From: Pseudomonadota bacterium
Lineage (GTDB): Bacteria > Pseudomonadota > Gammaproteobacteria > Burkholderiales > Burkholderiaceae_C
NCBI GenBank assembly: GCA_020161775.1
Contig: JAIUOW010000020.1
Coordinates: 1-64,000 of the forward strand
Direction: 5' to 3'
DNA: 64,000 nt
Below the pieces are notes generated by a model. It worked only from the letters and a program-made list of their open reading frames with translations, searched no databases and was not told the DNA's origin. Both the position numbers and the translations under genes were made by a program. Positions 28,651 through 41,205 of the stretch are shown here, in pieces (positions within the stretch are counted from its first letter, which is position 1; each line of letters starts with the position of its first letter).

Positions 28651-29826
28651 TCAGGCCAGCCAGCGGCGTACCTGCTGGTACACCGCCGGGTTGTTCAGCA
28701 GCTCAAGGTGATTGACGCCAGAGAACATTTTCACGCGCGATTTGGCAAATGCCAGCGTGCGCGCCGGGTCGGTGTGGCGCCCCAGTGCGCTGTCCAGTGG
28801 CACCAGCCCATCACCCAGTAGCCGGTCTTTGATATCACCAGCATTAAGGCCCGTGGTGGCCGCCACCGTGAAGCAGCGCACGCCTGCAGGCAGCGGCAGC
28901 GGCTGGCGTCGGTCGGCTGTACGGGCAAAGCGGTCGCGGCCCAGCCAGTCTTCGTCTACCAGGTTGCCATGGCGCAGGTCGGTAATGCCGGCGCTGCGCA
29001 CTTTGCCCAGCCGCGCCAGCGGCGCTGCGTAGGGCGTGGCGCCCAGCACGATGTCCACCCAGTTGCCCGCGCGCTCCAGCGGCGCGCCGTGGTGTGGCGA
29101 GCCCAGGAACACCATGTCGTTCAGATCGCCGGGCCAGGACAGGCCGGCCTGCTGCGCATGGTGCACCGCGCTGCGCAACACCAGCCCGCCCATGCTGTGG
29201 CCCAGCAGCACCAGCCGCTGCACCGGCACCGGCCAGGCGGCCAGCAGCGCCTGCAGCTGCGCGGCCAGCGCCCGCCCATTGACCGAAATGTGCTGCCCCG
29301 TGTTGTAGCGCAGGTACACCGGCGTGTAGCCCAGGTCGCGGTGCAGCGCGGCGCCGTGGTCATGCCCGTCGCGGCACCACTGCAGGTCGTTCATGCACAG
29401 CCCGTGGGCCAGCACCAGCACGCGGCCTGTAGCGGGGCCGGCCACGCGCAGCGACATGGGCGTGGCCAGCGGATTGCCCGTGGTCACCAGGTAGTCGCCC
29501 AGCACGCCGTTCAGCGCCGCCACGACCGCCTCGCGCTCGGCGCTGCCCTGGCTGCCCTGTCTGTGGCCCAGCACTGGCGCCAGCAGGCCGAGCAGGGCGT
29601 CAATGCTGCCGCCGGCCACGCGCGTCACGCCGCGCACGGTCTTGTAAACCAGGCCGGTGATGCCACGGGTGCGCCCGGGCTCGGCCGGCGGCTTGAAGCC
29701 CGGCAGCCGCGCGATGCGCTCGTGCATGGCCTCGACCAGGCCGGTCAGGCCAGCCGTGGCGTCGGTGGCCAGGCGCACGGCACCGCGCAGGTCGTCGCTG
29801 CGCGAAGGGAGTTTGGGTGGGGTCAT
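28651..29826 (-). CDS. Alpha/beta hydrolase (PGAP1-like esterase/lipase)
   Basis: The 391-residue protein has an alpha/beta-hydrolase core. The nucleophile elbow is LLGHSMGGLVLRS, the region MVFLGSPHHGAPLER is typical of PGAP1/lipase-type enzymes, GDGLVPLDSA may hold the acid, and VNHLELLNNP holds the catalytic His. No signal peptide is seen. The first 110 residues are a helical extension of unknown use. I placed the start at 29826 (MTPPKLPSR); an upstream in-frame start would run into the modE side of the divergent region. Confidence 0.85.
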   Translation of the reverse strand: MTPPKLPSRSDDLRGAVRLATDATAGLTGLVEAMHERIARLPGFKPPAEPGRTRGITGLVYKTVRGVTRVAGGSIDALLGLLAPVLGHRQGSQGSAEREAVVAALNGVLGDYLVTTGNPLATPMSLRVAGPATGRVLVLAHGLCMNDLQWCRDGHDHGAALHRDLGYTPVYLRYNTGQHISVNGRALAAQLQALLAAWPVPVQRLVLLGHSMGGLVLRSAVHHAQQAGLSWPGDLNDMVFLGSPHHGAPLERAGNWVDIVLGATPYAAPLARLGKVRSAGITDLRHGNLVDEDWLGRDRFARTADRRQPLPLPAGVRCFTVAATTGLNAGDIKDRLLGDGLVPLDSALGRHTDPARTLAFAKSRVKMFSGVNHLELLNNPAVYQQVRRWLA

Positions 29827-29897
29827 GGATCGCCTGAGGTGGCTGCCAGTGGGACAGGCCGCACGGCAGCACCGCCGCAGTGGGTCAGAATCCATGC

Positions 29898-30665
29898 ATG
29901 CCGCCTCGCAAATCCCGGGTGTCCTTGCCCGTTTCCTACACCTCGGCGCTCAGCCACGCCTCGGCCGACAAGCGCATTGACGTCTTGCGCGCGGTGGGCG
30001 CGAGCGGATCGATCTCGCAGGCGGCGCGCGACTGCGGCGTGAGCTACAAGGCGGCATGGCAGGCGATTGACACGCTGACCAACCTGGCCGGCGCCGTGCT
30101 GGTGGAGCGGGTGGTCGGGGGCGCCGGCGGCGGTGGTGCCCGGCTCACGGCAGCGGGCAGCCAGCTGCTGGCTGCGGCGGCCCAGCTGGCGCAGGCCCGG
30201 CATCAGGTGCTGGGGCGGCTGTCGGCGGTGCCAGCGCGCATGCCCGCCTTGATCCGCACCAGCATGCGCAACCAGTTGCCGGGCGAAGTGGTGTCCCTGC
30301 AGGTGCAGGGCACGATCGTCCGCGTGCACCTGTGCCTGGCCGGCGGGGCCACGCTGGTGGCACGCATCACGCGCGACAGTGCCCAGTTGCTGGGGCTTGC
30401 AAGCGGCCAGGGCGTGATCGTGCTTTGCAAGGCGACGGCCGTGACGGTGGCGCCCGCGGATGGCGCGGTCTTGCACGGGACCAACCTGTTGGCGGGCCGC
30501 GTCTCGCGCGTGTCGCGCAGCGAGCAGGGCGACGAGGTATCGGCCGTGCTGGACGGTGGCCTGGCCCTGGTGGGGTTTGCGCCGCCACGCAGTGCATTGC
30601 GTGCCCGGTCGCGGGTGGTGCTGGGGGTGGATGAGTCGGCGCTGGTGCTGGCGCTGGCTGACTGA
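29898..30665 (+). CDS. modE: Molybdate-responsive transcriptional regulator
   Basis: The roughly 255-residue protein has an N-terminal winged HTH (residues about 22-90, with GSISQAARDCGVSYKAAWQAID). Two C-terminal TOBE/molbindin domains (about 115-180 and 185-255) contain the SMRNQLPGEV and HGTNLLAGRVSRV motifs. ModE binds molybdate and represses mod transport genes while activating some molybdoenzymes. A matching operator lies before modA. The GTG at 29880 and the ATG at 29894 are less likely starts. Confidence 0.93.
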   Translation: MPPRKSRVSLPVSYTSALSHASADKRIDVLRAVGASGSISQAARDCGVSYKAAWQAIDTLTNLAGAVLVERVVGGAGGGGARLTAAGSQLLAAAAQLAQARHQVLGRLSAVPARMPALIRTSMRNQLPGEVVSLQVQGTIVRVHLCLAGGATLVARITRDSAQLLGLASGQGVIVLCKATAVTVAPADGAVLHGTNLLAGRVSRVSRSEQGDEVSAVLDGGLALVGFAPPRSALRARSRVVLGVDESALVLALAD

Positions 30666-30777
30666 GATGCACGCAGGCTGAGACCCACGGCCAAAGGCGG
30701 CGGGCAAGATTGCGACACCCAGCCTAACGCGGCCGACGCGGGGCTGACAGAATCATCCGACAACCGGAGGAGTTCAC

Positions 30778-32595
30778 ATGGGTGCAAAAGGGCCGAAGGC
30801 CATCGTCTCTCCGACCGAATGGGTGCGGCGCACGTCGCTCACATTCAAGAAGCGCAGCGCGGACACGCTCAAGCTGGACGAGGCCTATGCAGCTTGGAGC
30901 GCCAACCCCAGCCGGACGGCGGCGGCGATCAACCTGCACAAGGTGCTGCGCGATTACCTCAAGTCCAAGGGGGGCGTGTGGTCCAAGGTGGAGCGCGACA
31001 AGGTCAGCGGCGGCCTGATTGAATGGGTGTACCAGGAGGTGCAGAAGGTGCCCGGTGTGGTGCCGCCTGCGCCCAGCCCCGCGCAGGCGGCGCTGCAGAA
31101 CACCGACATCCCGCATTCGCGCTACGGCGTGCTGTACCTGCTGGGCAACATCGACATCGACATGAGCGCGCTGGCCATCGCGCTTGAAGGCGTGTCGGCG
31201 CTGGGCAACATTGCCGGGCAGGCCGTATCCACCAACTTCGACCACCTGAGCAACGACAAGCTGGCCGCGCGCACGGTGGACGTCATGGGCCAGACGCTGA
31301 AGACTGGCACCATCTCCACCGCCGGCGCGGCAGCGGTCAAGTTGGCCGGCACCAAGCTGGAAGGCCGTGTGGACCCGGCCACCAAGCCGCGCCAGCATGT
31401 GCTGGCACCGCCGCCGCCAAAACGGCCCGAGCCGGGCTTTCCGCTCACGCTGGCCATGTACGAGCTGGTCAAGGAGGACCCGATCCTCATGCTCAATCCG
31501 TTCATGCTGGGCGCCACCGTCGTGGGCACGGTGGGTGCGGCGGTGATTGACGCGCTCAACAGCCTGCGCATCGTGCTGCAGAACGCGGTGACCGACCTGG
31601 CCCACTACATCCTGCGCGAAGTCGCCAATCCCTCGGCCAAGAGCCTGGCCACGCTGGGCGCCACGATCAAGGGCATGGTGAAGTTCGTGGTGGGCAAGTG
31701 CCTGGCGAGCGCCGCGCCCTTCGTGGGCGGCGCGCTGGACCTGGCCGGCGGGCTGGTGCAGACCTTCAAGGCCGCCAAGGACCGCATCGGTGCCTGGATG
31801 CAGCGGCGCAAGATCGTGCTGAACCCCGGCCACCCCGAGCTGCTGGCCAACGGCATCGAGTCGCAGATGGACAAGGGCATCTTCGCGGGCCTGTGGACCA
31901 TCCTCAAGGGCGTGGCCAACACGGCGCTCACCGTGCTGCTGCCCGGCGCCAGCGCGCTGGTGGCGGCGGTGGTCACCGGCATTGAATGGCTGGTGAAGAT
32001 CATCTGGCGGCTGGTCGAGCAATACCAGATCGGTGAATTCCTCAAGGAAGCCCGCAAGCTGTTCCTGAAAGAGCGCGCGCTGGCGTCCAAGGTGGTGACC
32101 GAGGGGGTGCGCAACTACACCGACTCCATGGGGCGCAAGCAGCACGCGAGGGTGAGCTACACCCGCTACGAACCCAACCTGGACAAGAACAGCGGCGGCA
32201 TCATCCACAACCTGGATGAGTTCACCAAGTTCTTCCAGAGCGGTTGCGACGCCAGCCCGCTGATCCCGATGATCGTGCTCAACAGCGGCATCTGCGGCAG
32301 CCTGATGGTGCTGCTCAAGATGTTTGACGACCTGAACCGGCCGCTGACCACGCAGGCCATGTACGACACCGGCAATGCGTACTTCACGCGCCTCAAGCAG
32401 TTCAGCCGGGGCTACATGGCCGGCTCGGGCTTCAACTTCAAGGTCAACATTTCCACCACCGGCAGCTATGACTTCGAGGCCGAGGGGCGCGAGCGCAAAT
32501 TCCTGCAGGGCCTGCTGAACCACTCGCTGCGTGACCATGCCAAGGTGGAAACCACGGGCGACAAGGCGCTGGCCTTCATTGCCGGGACGGTCTGA
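30778..32595 (+). CDS. Unknown 605-residue protein with effector-like layout
   Basis: I do not recognise a characterised family. Residues about 14-90 form a charged helical domain (WVRRTSLTFKKRSADTLKLD, LHKVLRDYLKSKGG, ending WVYQEVQ). Its spacing recalls N-terminal domains of large uncharacterised bacterial effector-like proteins. Three glycine-rich hydrophobic stretches follow at about 241-260, 301-328 and 370-414. The last 180 residues are soluble with aromatic and charged patches. There is no signal peptide. A strong CGGAGGAG site lies five bases before the ATG. A 111-residue unknown gene follows after 14 bases. Membrane insertion or secretion is inference only. Confidence 0.72.
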   Translation: MGAKGPKAIVSPTEWVRRTSLTFKKRSADTLKLDEAYAAWSANPSRTAAAINLHKVLRDYLKSKGGVWSKVERDKVSGGLIEWVYQEVQKVPGVVPPAPSPAQAALQNTDIPHSRYGVLYLLGNIDIDMSALAIALEGVSALGNIAGQAVSTNFDHLSNDKLAARTVDVMGQTLKTGTISTAGAAAVKLAGTKLEGRVDPATKPRQHVLAPPPPKRPEPGFPLTLAMYELVKEDPILMLNPFMLGATVVGTVGAAVIDALNSLRIVLQNAVTDLAHYILREVANPSAKSLATLGATIKGMVKFVVGKCLASAAPFVGGALDLAGGLVQTFKAAKDRIGAWMQRRKIVLNPGHPELLANGIESQMDKGIFAGLWTILKGVANTALTVLLPGASALVAAVVTGIEWLVKIIWRLVEQYQIGEFLKEARKLFLKERALASKVVTEGVRNYTDSMGRKQHARVSYTRYEPNLDKNSGGIIHNLDEFTKFFQSGCDASPLIPMIVLNSGICGSLMVLLKMFDDLNRPLTTQAMYDTGNAYFTRLKQFSRGYMAGSGFNFKVNISTTGSYDFEAEGRERKFLQGLLNHSLRDHAKVETTGDKALAFIAGTV

Positions 32596-32609
32596 TCCAG
32601 GGAGCCCCC

Positions 32610-32945
32610 ATGAACACGAGCATTGCAGCGGGTGCCGCCGCCCCCGGCGAGGATGCGGAAATCGTCAAGGCCATGGTGCTGGCGGGCAACGCCAGCGGCG
32701 CCATGGGCCGGGCCACGGGCGTGCAGCAGCTGGTGGGCGTGCGCAACGACGCCACCGGCCTGATCTACCGCAATGCGCTGTTCAGGTCGCGCATGCAGGT
32801 GCTGCGCCTGGGCCACCGGCTGGCGCGCCTGGGTTATGCGGACGAGCTGGCCGGCCACGCGGGCCGCGTGGATGGCTTTGACGCGATTTTCAGCCGCGCG
32901 GCCGCGCGCCGCACGCAGCTGTCAGCCCATGCCGAGATCGCCTGA
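32610..32945 (+). CDS. Small unknown protein, partner of the 605-residue protein
   Basis: The 111-residue product is helical with two basic segments (RNALFRSRMQVLRLGHRLAR and FSRAAARRTQLSAHAEIA). It has no signal peptide or membrane segment. It starts 14 bases after the 605-residue gene, so both are probably one transcript. It could be a chaperone, adaptor or immunity-type partner, but nothing in the sequence decides this. Its 3' end overlaps the end of the convergent AraC-type gene by 24 bases. Confidence 0.6.
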   Translation: MNTSIAAGAAAPGEDAEIVKAMVLAGNASGAMGRATGVQQLVGVRNDATGLIYRNALFRSRMQVLRLGHRLARLGYADELAGHAGRVDGFDAIFSRAAARRTQLSAHAEIA

Positions 32946-33968
32946 GACCCTGGTGGCGGCGTCCCGCGCGCGTGCTTCGCCAGGCGTCATGCCGTAGTGC
33001 CGCTTGAACATGCGGTTGAATCCTGCCTGGTCGGTGAAGCCTGCCATGAACGCGATGTCGGCCAGCGGCCTGTGGGTCCACCGGCCCGAGGCAATCAGCG
33101 CGCGCGCACGCTGCAGCCGGGCATGCCAGATCAGCGCCGCCACGCTCTGGCCTTCGCGCGCAAACAGCCGGTACAGCGTGGCACGTGAGCAGCCCAGCGC
33201 GGCGGCCACCGCGCCGGGGTCCAGCTGGGGGTCGGGGCAGTCGCGCTCGATCAGGGTACGCGCCGCCTGGTAGAAGCCGTCGGCAAAGCGCCCGGCATCG
33301 GCGGCGCCGTCCCGCGCGGTCTGCAGCGCGGCCAGCGCCATGTCCACGCAGGCGGAAATGACCACCACGCGCTGGCCCGGCGTCATGTGCTCGGCCTGCG
33401 TGATGATCATGCGCATGTGCGACTGCAGCACCGCGCCGATGCCGGTGTGGGCCTGCAGCACCACCGGGATCAGGCGGGGGTCGCCCACGGCGTCCTGCAC
33501 CTTGCTGCGTGGCAGGAAGATGGACACGCTGTGCGCGCTGGACTGGCGGAATTCCACCGGCTGCGCCGAATCCACGAAGTACATCGTGCCCGGTGCCAGG
33601 CGGACCTGGCCGCGGTGGTCCATGTGGGAGCCGGTGCTGTCCAGCATGTAGTTGACGCTCACATAGTCCACGCCGTCGCGGCGGCATTGCGCGGCCGTGC
33701 GCACGGCCGTCAGGGCGCCGGCCTCGTGCTCGACCACATGGGCGTGCTCGCCCATGATGCGGCGCACCCGGCCTTCAAACGGGCGCGGCTCGCCGTCCGG
33801 GCGGCTCAGGGCCATGCGGCCCAGGTGGGCGTGATGCCAGAAGTCCATGCGCTCGCGCGCATTGATGCCGTCGGTGGACACGCCCGCGACCGCACCCGGC
33901 GCGCCGGCGTGGGAGCGCCCCGGCGCGGGGGTGGGGGGAATGTCGTTGGACAGGGGTCTGGATGGCAC
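32922..33968 (-). CDS. AraC family transcriptional regulator
   Basis: The protein has an N-terminal AraC-binding-like region that starts near VSTDGINARERMDFWHHAHL. A C-terminal double HTH covers the last 110 residues (AAALGCSRATLYRLFAREGQ, then DIAFMAGFTDQAGFNRMFKR). The frame stays open to 34064, but that region is Pro/Arg-rich. I placed the start at a GTG at 33968, giving about 348 residues; a later GTG near the STDG motif is also possible. Target genes are unknown; the two unknown genes that converge on it are candidates. Confidence 0.83.
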   Translation of the reverse strand: MPSRPLSNDIPPTPAPGRSHAGAPGAVAGVSTDGINARERMDFWHHAHLGRMALSRPDGEPRPFEGRVRRIMGEHAHVVEHEAGALTAVRTAAQCRRDGVDYVSVNYMLDSTGSHMDHRGQVRLAPGTMYFVDSAQPVEFRQSSAHSVSIFLPRSKVQDAVGDPRLIPVVLQAHTGIGAVLQSHMRMIITQAEHMTPGQRVVVISACVDMALAALQTARDGAADAGRFADGFYQAARTLIERDCPDPQLDPGAVAAALGCSRATLYRLFAREGQSVAALIWHARLQRARALIASGRWTHRPLADIAFMAGFTDQAGFNRMFKRHYGMTPGEARARDAATRVSGDLGMG

Positions 33969-34060
33969 GGTGATCTGCGCCGCCAGCTGGCGGGCCAGGC
34001 AACCGGCGCATTGTCGCGCAGAGTGGGTGCGGTGTGTCGGGTTCCGGGTGCGGGCCGCCC

Positions 34061-34624
34061 TCAAGTGCCCGACACCGGCTCGCTGGTGCCGGGCTCACTG
34101 GTGCCGGGCTCGCTGGGGGCGGCAAAGCCCGATGGTGGCTGGCTGGCCAGGGGGCTGGCGCCGGGCAGGGGGGCCAGCGCGCCCAGCAGTTCGCGCAGAT
34201 CGGCGGGCACCTTCATGCGTTCGGACGCATGCAGCCACAGCCCGCCAAAGTGGCTGTAGTCGGCCAGCCAGGTGGCGCGCACGGCCTTGCGGATCTTGGC
34301 TTCCAGCAAGGGCATGCCCAGCATCACGCGCAGGGCGGAGTCGCGTTCCCAGCGCACCAGCCGGACCAGGCCGACAAACACGTCAAAGCCATCGGGCGCC
34401 TGGCCGATCTTGCGCACCTCGATGGTGATGCAGTGGTTGGACACGCCCCAGCGCCGGAAATGCGACGCGATCAGGCCCTGGTAGTCGGTCTCCAGGCCCT
34501 CGCCCTGGCCGTTGACGGGCAGGTAATCGGTGTCTGCGGCGTCTTCAAAGCCGCCGGAATCGCCGCCGCTGCTGCTGCCGGAAAAAAGTTTGCGCAGGTC
34601 AAATTTCAAGGCGTTCTGGGGCAC
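34061..34624 (-). CDS. Unknown 187-residue protein
   Basis: I do not recognise the family. The N terminus (LKFDLRKLFSGSSSGGDSGG) is Gly/Ser-rich. A central alpha/beta region (residues about 45-145) contains NHCITIEVRKIGQAPDGFDV and the hydrophobic FVGLVRLVRWE. The tail is low complexity and made of SEPGT repeats encoded by a 15-bp tandem repeat. No signal peptide or membrane segment is seen. It lies immediately upstream of the AraC-type gene on the same strand and could be co-transcribed with it. Confidence 0.68.
   Translation of the reverse strand: MPQNALKFDLRKLFSGSSSGGDSGGFEDAADTDYLPVNGQGEGLETDYQGLIASHFRRWGVSNHCITIEVRKIGQAPDGFDVFVGLVRLVRWERDSALRVMLGMPLLEAKIRKAVRATWLADYSHFGGLWLHASERMKVPADLRELLGALAPLPGASPLASQPPSGFAAPSEPGTSEPGTSEPVSGT
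34077..34116. repeat. 15-bp tandem repeat in the 3' end of the unknown gene
   Basis: Units GGCTCGCTGGTGCCG and GGCTCACTGGTGCCG are followed by a partial third unit GGCTCGCTGG. In the protein they give SEPGT repeats. Copy number could vary by slippage without breaking the frame, because the unit is a multiple of three. Confidence 0.75.
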
Positions 34625-34773
34625 ACCGCCGTGCCCGGGGTTGTCTCTGTCAGGGGGTTTCAGGCAGGGTGCGCACCCTGCGGCGGGTGGCGTGCTTGAA
34701 CTTTGGCGGTAATTCTAAATGACGCTGTGATGACAAAGGCTGACGGTGAGCTGATTTTTTTCCGGTTCGTCAA

Positions 34774-35919
34774 TCAGACGGAAGTCTTTTTGCTGCCCAG
34801 CTTGCGGTACACCGTGGCCCGGCTGATGCCCAGGCTTTGCGCGGCCTGCATGACGTTGCCGCGCGCGTCCTGCACGGCCTTGCGGATCAGCTCGGTTTCC
34901 AGGTCTTTCAGCGGCCGCCGCGCGGCGGATGCACGGGCTGGCGGTGCCTGCCCCGGCGCCTGCGCCAGCGCCGACAGGCGCAGGCCGGACCACAGCGGCA
35001 CTTCCAGCGGAGCCTCGCGCCCGGCGTTGTCAAACAGGGACTCCCAAGGCATGGCAAACAGCTCGCTGCAATGCGTGGCGCCGCCGGCCTGGGTGGCCAG
35101 TTGCGACACCATCTGACGGGCGATCTGGTTGGCGGCGGTGACCCAGCCGTCGGCGTCCAGGCAGACCAGGCCGTCGGCTTCGTCACCCAGCGCCCGCCCA
35201 GGCCAGTTCAGCCGCACCAGCAGGCTGTGCGGACGGGCCAGCGCCAGCGCGTTTTCAATGCTGCGGGCCGACTGCGCCACCAGGTGCTTGAGTTCGGGGC
35301 GCTCGGCGGTTTCGATGCCGGTCAGGTCCAGCATGCCCACGCAGCGCCCGTCGGGGCCAAACAGCGGCGCGCCCGCGCAGCTGTACACGCTGGTGTCGTT
35401 GAAGAAATGCTCGCCGCGGTGCAGCCACAGCGGTTGCAGTTCGGCCAGCACGGCGCCGATGGCGCTGGTGCCCACGCTGCGCTCGGACAGGTCCACGCCG
35501 ATGCGGGTAATCAGCTGCGCACGCCGGTCGCTGCGGTCGATCGGGCCGTTCACGTCCACCACCACGCCCTGGGCGTCGGTCAGGATGGCGAAATAGCGGG
35601 TGTTGGCAATGGCGCGCCCCAGCTTGTCCAGCACTGGCCGGGCGGCGCTGACCAGGGCGTGGCTGGCTTCGGCTGTACGGCGGCGCGCGGCCTCGGACAC
35701 CATGTCAAAGGCCAGGCGCTGGTCGGGCCTGCGGCCCGCGGCCAGGCAACGCCGCCAGGAACGCTCGATCCAGGCCCGCTCGAACCAGGCGTCCACCGCC
35801 ACGTCGGTCATGGAGCGGCCTTCCTGCATGACGGCCTGGCGGGCCAGTTCGATCTGGCGCAGGCGCAGCTGGTCCGGCTGGGTGCGGCTGTCCGTGGACG
35901 GGGGCAGGGCGGCGTTCAT
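34774..35919 (-). CDS. AcoR-like GAF/Fis transcriptional regulator without AAA+ domain
   Basis: The 381-residue protein has an N-terminal GAF-type sensor region ([31 protein letters not shown], and [18 protein letters not shown] at about residues 110-205). A PAS-like segment ([18 protein letters not shown]) follows at about 245, then a Fis-type HTH at the C terminus ([20 protein letters not shown]...). The layout resembles AcoR-type regulators, but the central AAA+ domain that contacts sigma-54 is absent (no Walker A or GAFTGA). It is divergent from coxSLM and is the likely regulator of that cluster. Confidence 0.85.
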   Translation of the reverse strand: MNAALPPSTDSRTQPDQLRLRQIELARQAVMQEGRSMTDVAVDAWFERAWIERSWRRCLAAGRRPDQRLAFDMVSEAARRRTAEASHALVSAARPVLDKLGRAIANTRYFAILTDAQGVVVDVNGPIDRSDRRAQLITRIGVDLSERSVGTSAIGAVLAELQPLWLHRGEHFFNDTSVYSCAGAPLFGPDGRCVGMLDLTGIETAERPELKHLVAQSARSIENALALARPHSLLVRLNWPGRALGDEADGLVCLDADGWVTAANQIARQMVSQLATQAGGATHCSELFAMPWESLFDNAGREAPLEVPLWSGLRLSALAQAPGQAPPARASAARRPLKDLETELIRKAVQDARGNVMQAAQSLGISRATVYRKLGSKKTSV

Positions 35920-36070
35920 GGCGGGATTGTTGAGCCTGCCATTGTTCCATTTTGAGAATTTCGCGTGGGGACTTTTGCAAACTAGGGTTTCGCCTAGGTA
36001 CCCCCCAAAAAGCCGGTTCAACAATGGCCTGCGCCACGTTCATACCAACCCACAGATGGAGACAATTCCC

Positions 36071-36541
<471 letters not shown>

Positions 36542-36552
36542 GGGGAACAAAC

Positions 36553-38925
<2,373 letters not shown>

Positions 38926-38937
38926 GGAGACAACACC

Positions 38938-39729
38938 ATGTACGCATTTACCTTTGAGCGCCCCGCCTCCACGGCCGATGCCGTCAAGTTGGCGGCCGCG
39001 GGTGGCAAGCTGCTGGCGGGCGGCCAGACCCTGCTGGCATCCATGAAGCTGCGCCTGACCAGCGCCGAGCAGGTCGTGGACCTGGGCGGCATTGCCGACC
39101 TGGCCGGCGTGAAGAAAGACGGCAACAGCGTCGTCATCGGTGCCATGACGCGCCACGCCGACGTGGCCAAAAATGCCGACGTGAAAGCCGCCATTCCCGC
39201 GCTGGCCGATCTGGCCAACGGCATTGGCGACCGCCAGGTGCGTGCCATGGGCACCATCGGCGGCTCGGTGGCCAACAACGACCCGTCGGCCTGCTATCCC
39301 AGCGCCGTGCTGGCGCTGGGTGCCACTGTGCACACCAACCAGCGCAAGATCGCCGCGGATGACTACTTCCAGGGCATGTTCACCACCGCGCTGAAAGACG
39401 GCGAGCTGATCACCGCCATCAGCTTTCCCGCGCCCAAGCGCGCGGCCTACATGAAGTTCAAGCAACCCGCGTCGCGGTTTGCGCTGATCGGCGTGTTCGT
39501 GGCGCAGACGGACAGCGGCGTGCGCGTGGCGGTGACCGGCGGCGGCAATGGCGTGTTCTGCCACAAGGGGCTGGAGGATGCCTTGAGCAAGAGCTTCACG
39601 CCCGAGGCTGCAGCGGCCGTCAAGATCGACGCCGGCGAGCTGAGCAGCGACCTGCATGCCAGCGCCGCCTACCGTGCCAACCTCATCAGCGTGATGACCC
39701 AGCGCGCGGTGGCCAAGGCCCTGGCCTGA
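38938..39729 (+). CDS. coxM: CO dehydrogenase-like medium FAD-binding subunit
   Basis: The 263-residue flavoprotein subunit has the FAD motifs KLLAGGQTLLASMKLRL and AMGTIGGSVANNDPS. It accepts electrons from CoxS and passes them to a quinone or other acceptor. It completes the S-L-M gene set and lies 12 bases after coxL, so the three are one transcript. Confidence 0.93.
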   Translation: MYAFTFERPASTADAVKLAAAGGKLLAGGQTLLASMKLRLTSAEQVVDLGGIADLAGVKKDGNSVVIGAMTRHADVAKNADVKAAIPALADLANGIGDRQVRAMGTIGGSVANNDPSACYPSAVLALGATVHTNQRKIAADDYFQGMFTTALKDGELITAISFPAPKRAAYMKFKQPASRFALIGVFVAQTDSGVRVAVTGGGNGVFCHKGLEDALSKSFTPEAAAAVKIDAGELSSDLHASAAYRANLISVMTQRAVAKALA

Positions 39730-39736
39730 GCAATGG

Positions 39737-39830
39737 CTGTCACCCCGGACTCGATCCGGGGTCCATACTTGCGCGACACCCAACGCTACTTCAACGCACC
39801 ATGGATCCCGGGTCAAGCCCGGGATGACAG
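39737..39830. repeat. REP-like inverted repeat between coxM and moxR
   Basis: CTGTCACCCCGGACTCGATC, continuing to 39766, pairs imperfectly with the segment 39801-39830 (ending AAGCCCGGGATGACAG), leaving a 34-bp loop. Each arm also contains its own small hairpin. The sequence is an abundant type of interspersed palindrome in proteobacterial genomes. It ends three bases before the likely GTG start of moxR. Confidence 0.75.
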
Positions 39831-39833
39831 TCA

Positions 39834-40736
<903 letters not shown>

Positions 40737-40776
40737 AGATGTTGGCGTTCAGTTTTGCTCGTTGCACCGCGCGGCC

Positions 40777-41013
40777 AAGTCACGCCTGGGCGCACACCGG
40801 CCTGGGGGCTTCACTGGAACGGTCGCCTGCGGCGACTCCCCTGTGCTGCTCAGGGTTCGGTCGCGCTGCGGAACTCGCTGCGCGCTGCGCGCTGCGCTCA
40901 AACAGCCGCAGCGAGTCAGAGCACGAAGCGCGCTCACGCGCGCCGACACTCACCCTTGCGCTGCTCGGCGTCCCAGAGGCGCCCCCAGGCCGGTGTGCGC
41001 CCAGGCGTGACTT
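40777..41013 (+). repeat. Palindrome-ended intergenic repeat, copy C
   Basis: Perfect 33-bp inverted arms (40777-40809 and 40981-41013) bound a 237-bp unit. Its inner edges, CTTCACTG at the left, GCGACTCCCCTGTGCTGCTC, and TTGCGCTGCTCGGCG with CAGAGGCGC at the right, match copies A and B. The middle is different and rich in GCTGCGC runs. It lies between moxR and coxE; no gene is supported in the gap. Confidence 0.85.
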
Positions 41014-41057
41014 TGCTGAGGTCGTGTTGGCGCGCCGCCGACGGCATACCCGTACTC

Positions 41058-41178
41058 GCTTCGCGGCAGGCGGGCCCGGCGGGGGCGATCTCTGCGGTGC
41101 CGAGCATCGCAGCGGAGTTTTCGCGCAGCGAAAACCACCGCAGTGTGAGCCCCCGCCGGGCACCGCCTGCCGCGAAGC
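41058..41178 (-). repeat. Palindrome-ended intergenic repeat, copy D (short)
   Basis: Inverted arms of 29 and 30 bases (41058-41086 and 41149-41178, one base indel) bound a 121-bp unit read on the minus strand. It keeps CACTGCGG, a hairpin with GCTGCGCG, AACTCCGCTGCGATGCTC and CACCGCAGAG but lacks the middle segment of copies A to C. It converges on copy C, as copy B does on copy A. Confidence 0.8.
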
Positions 41179-41205
41179 CGCGAGAGAAACACAGCGACAA
41201 CAGCT

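Noticed and set aside
30724-32538. Minus-strand open frame of 604 codons opposite the 605-residue unknown gene
   Set aside because: The plus-strand frame has the strong ribosome site and normal amino-acid composition. The minus frame is His/Gln/Arg-rich.
35920-36070. Possible sigma-54 promoter (TGGGGACTTTTGCA) before coxS
   Set aside because: The GG and GC elements are eight bases apart instead of ten, and the adjacent regulator lacks an AAA+ domain.
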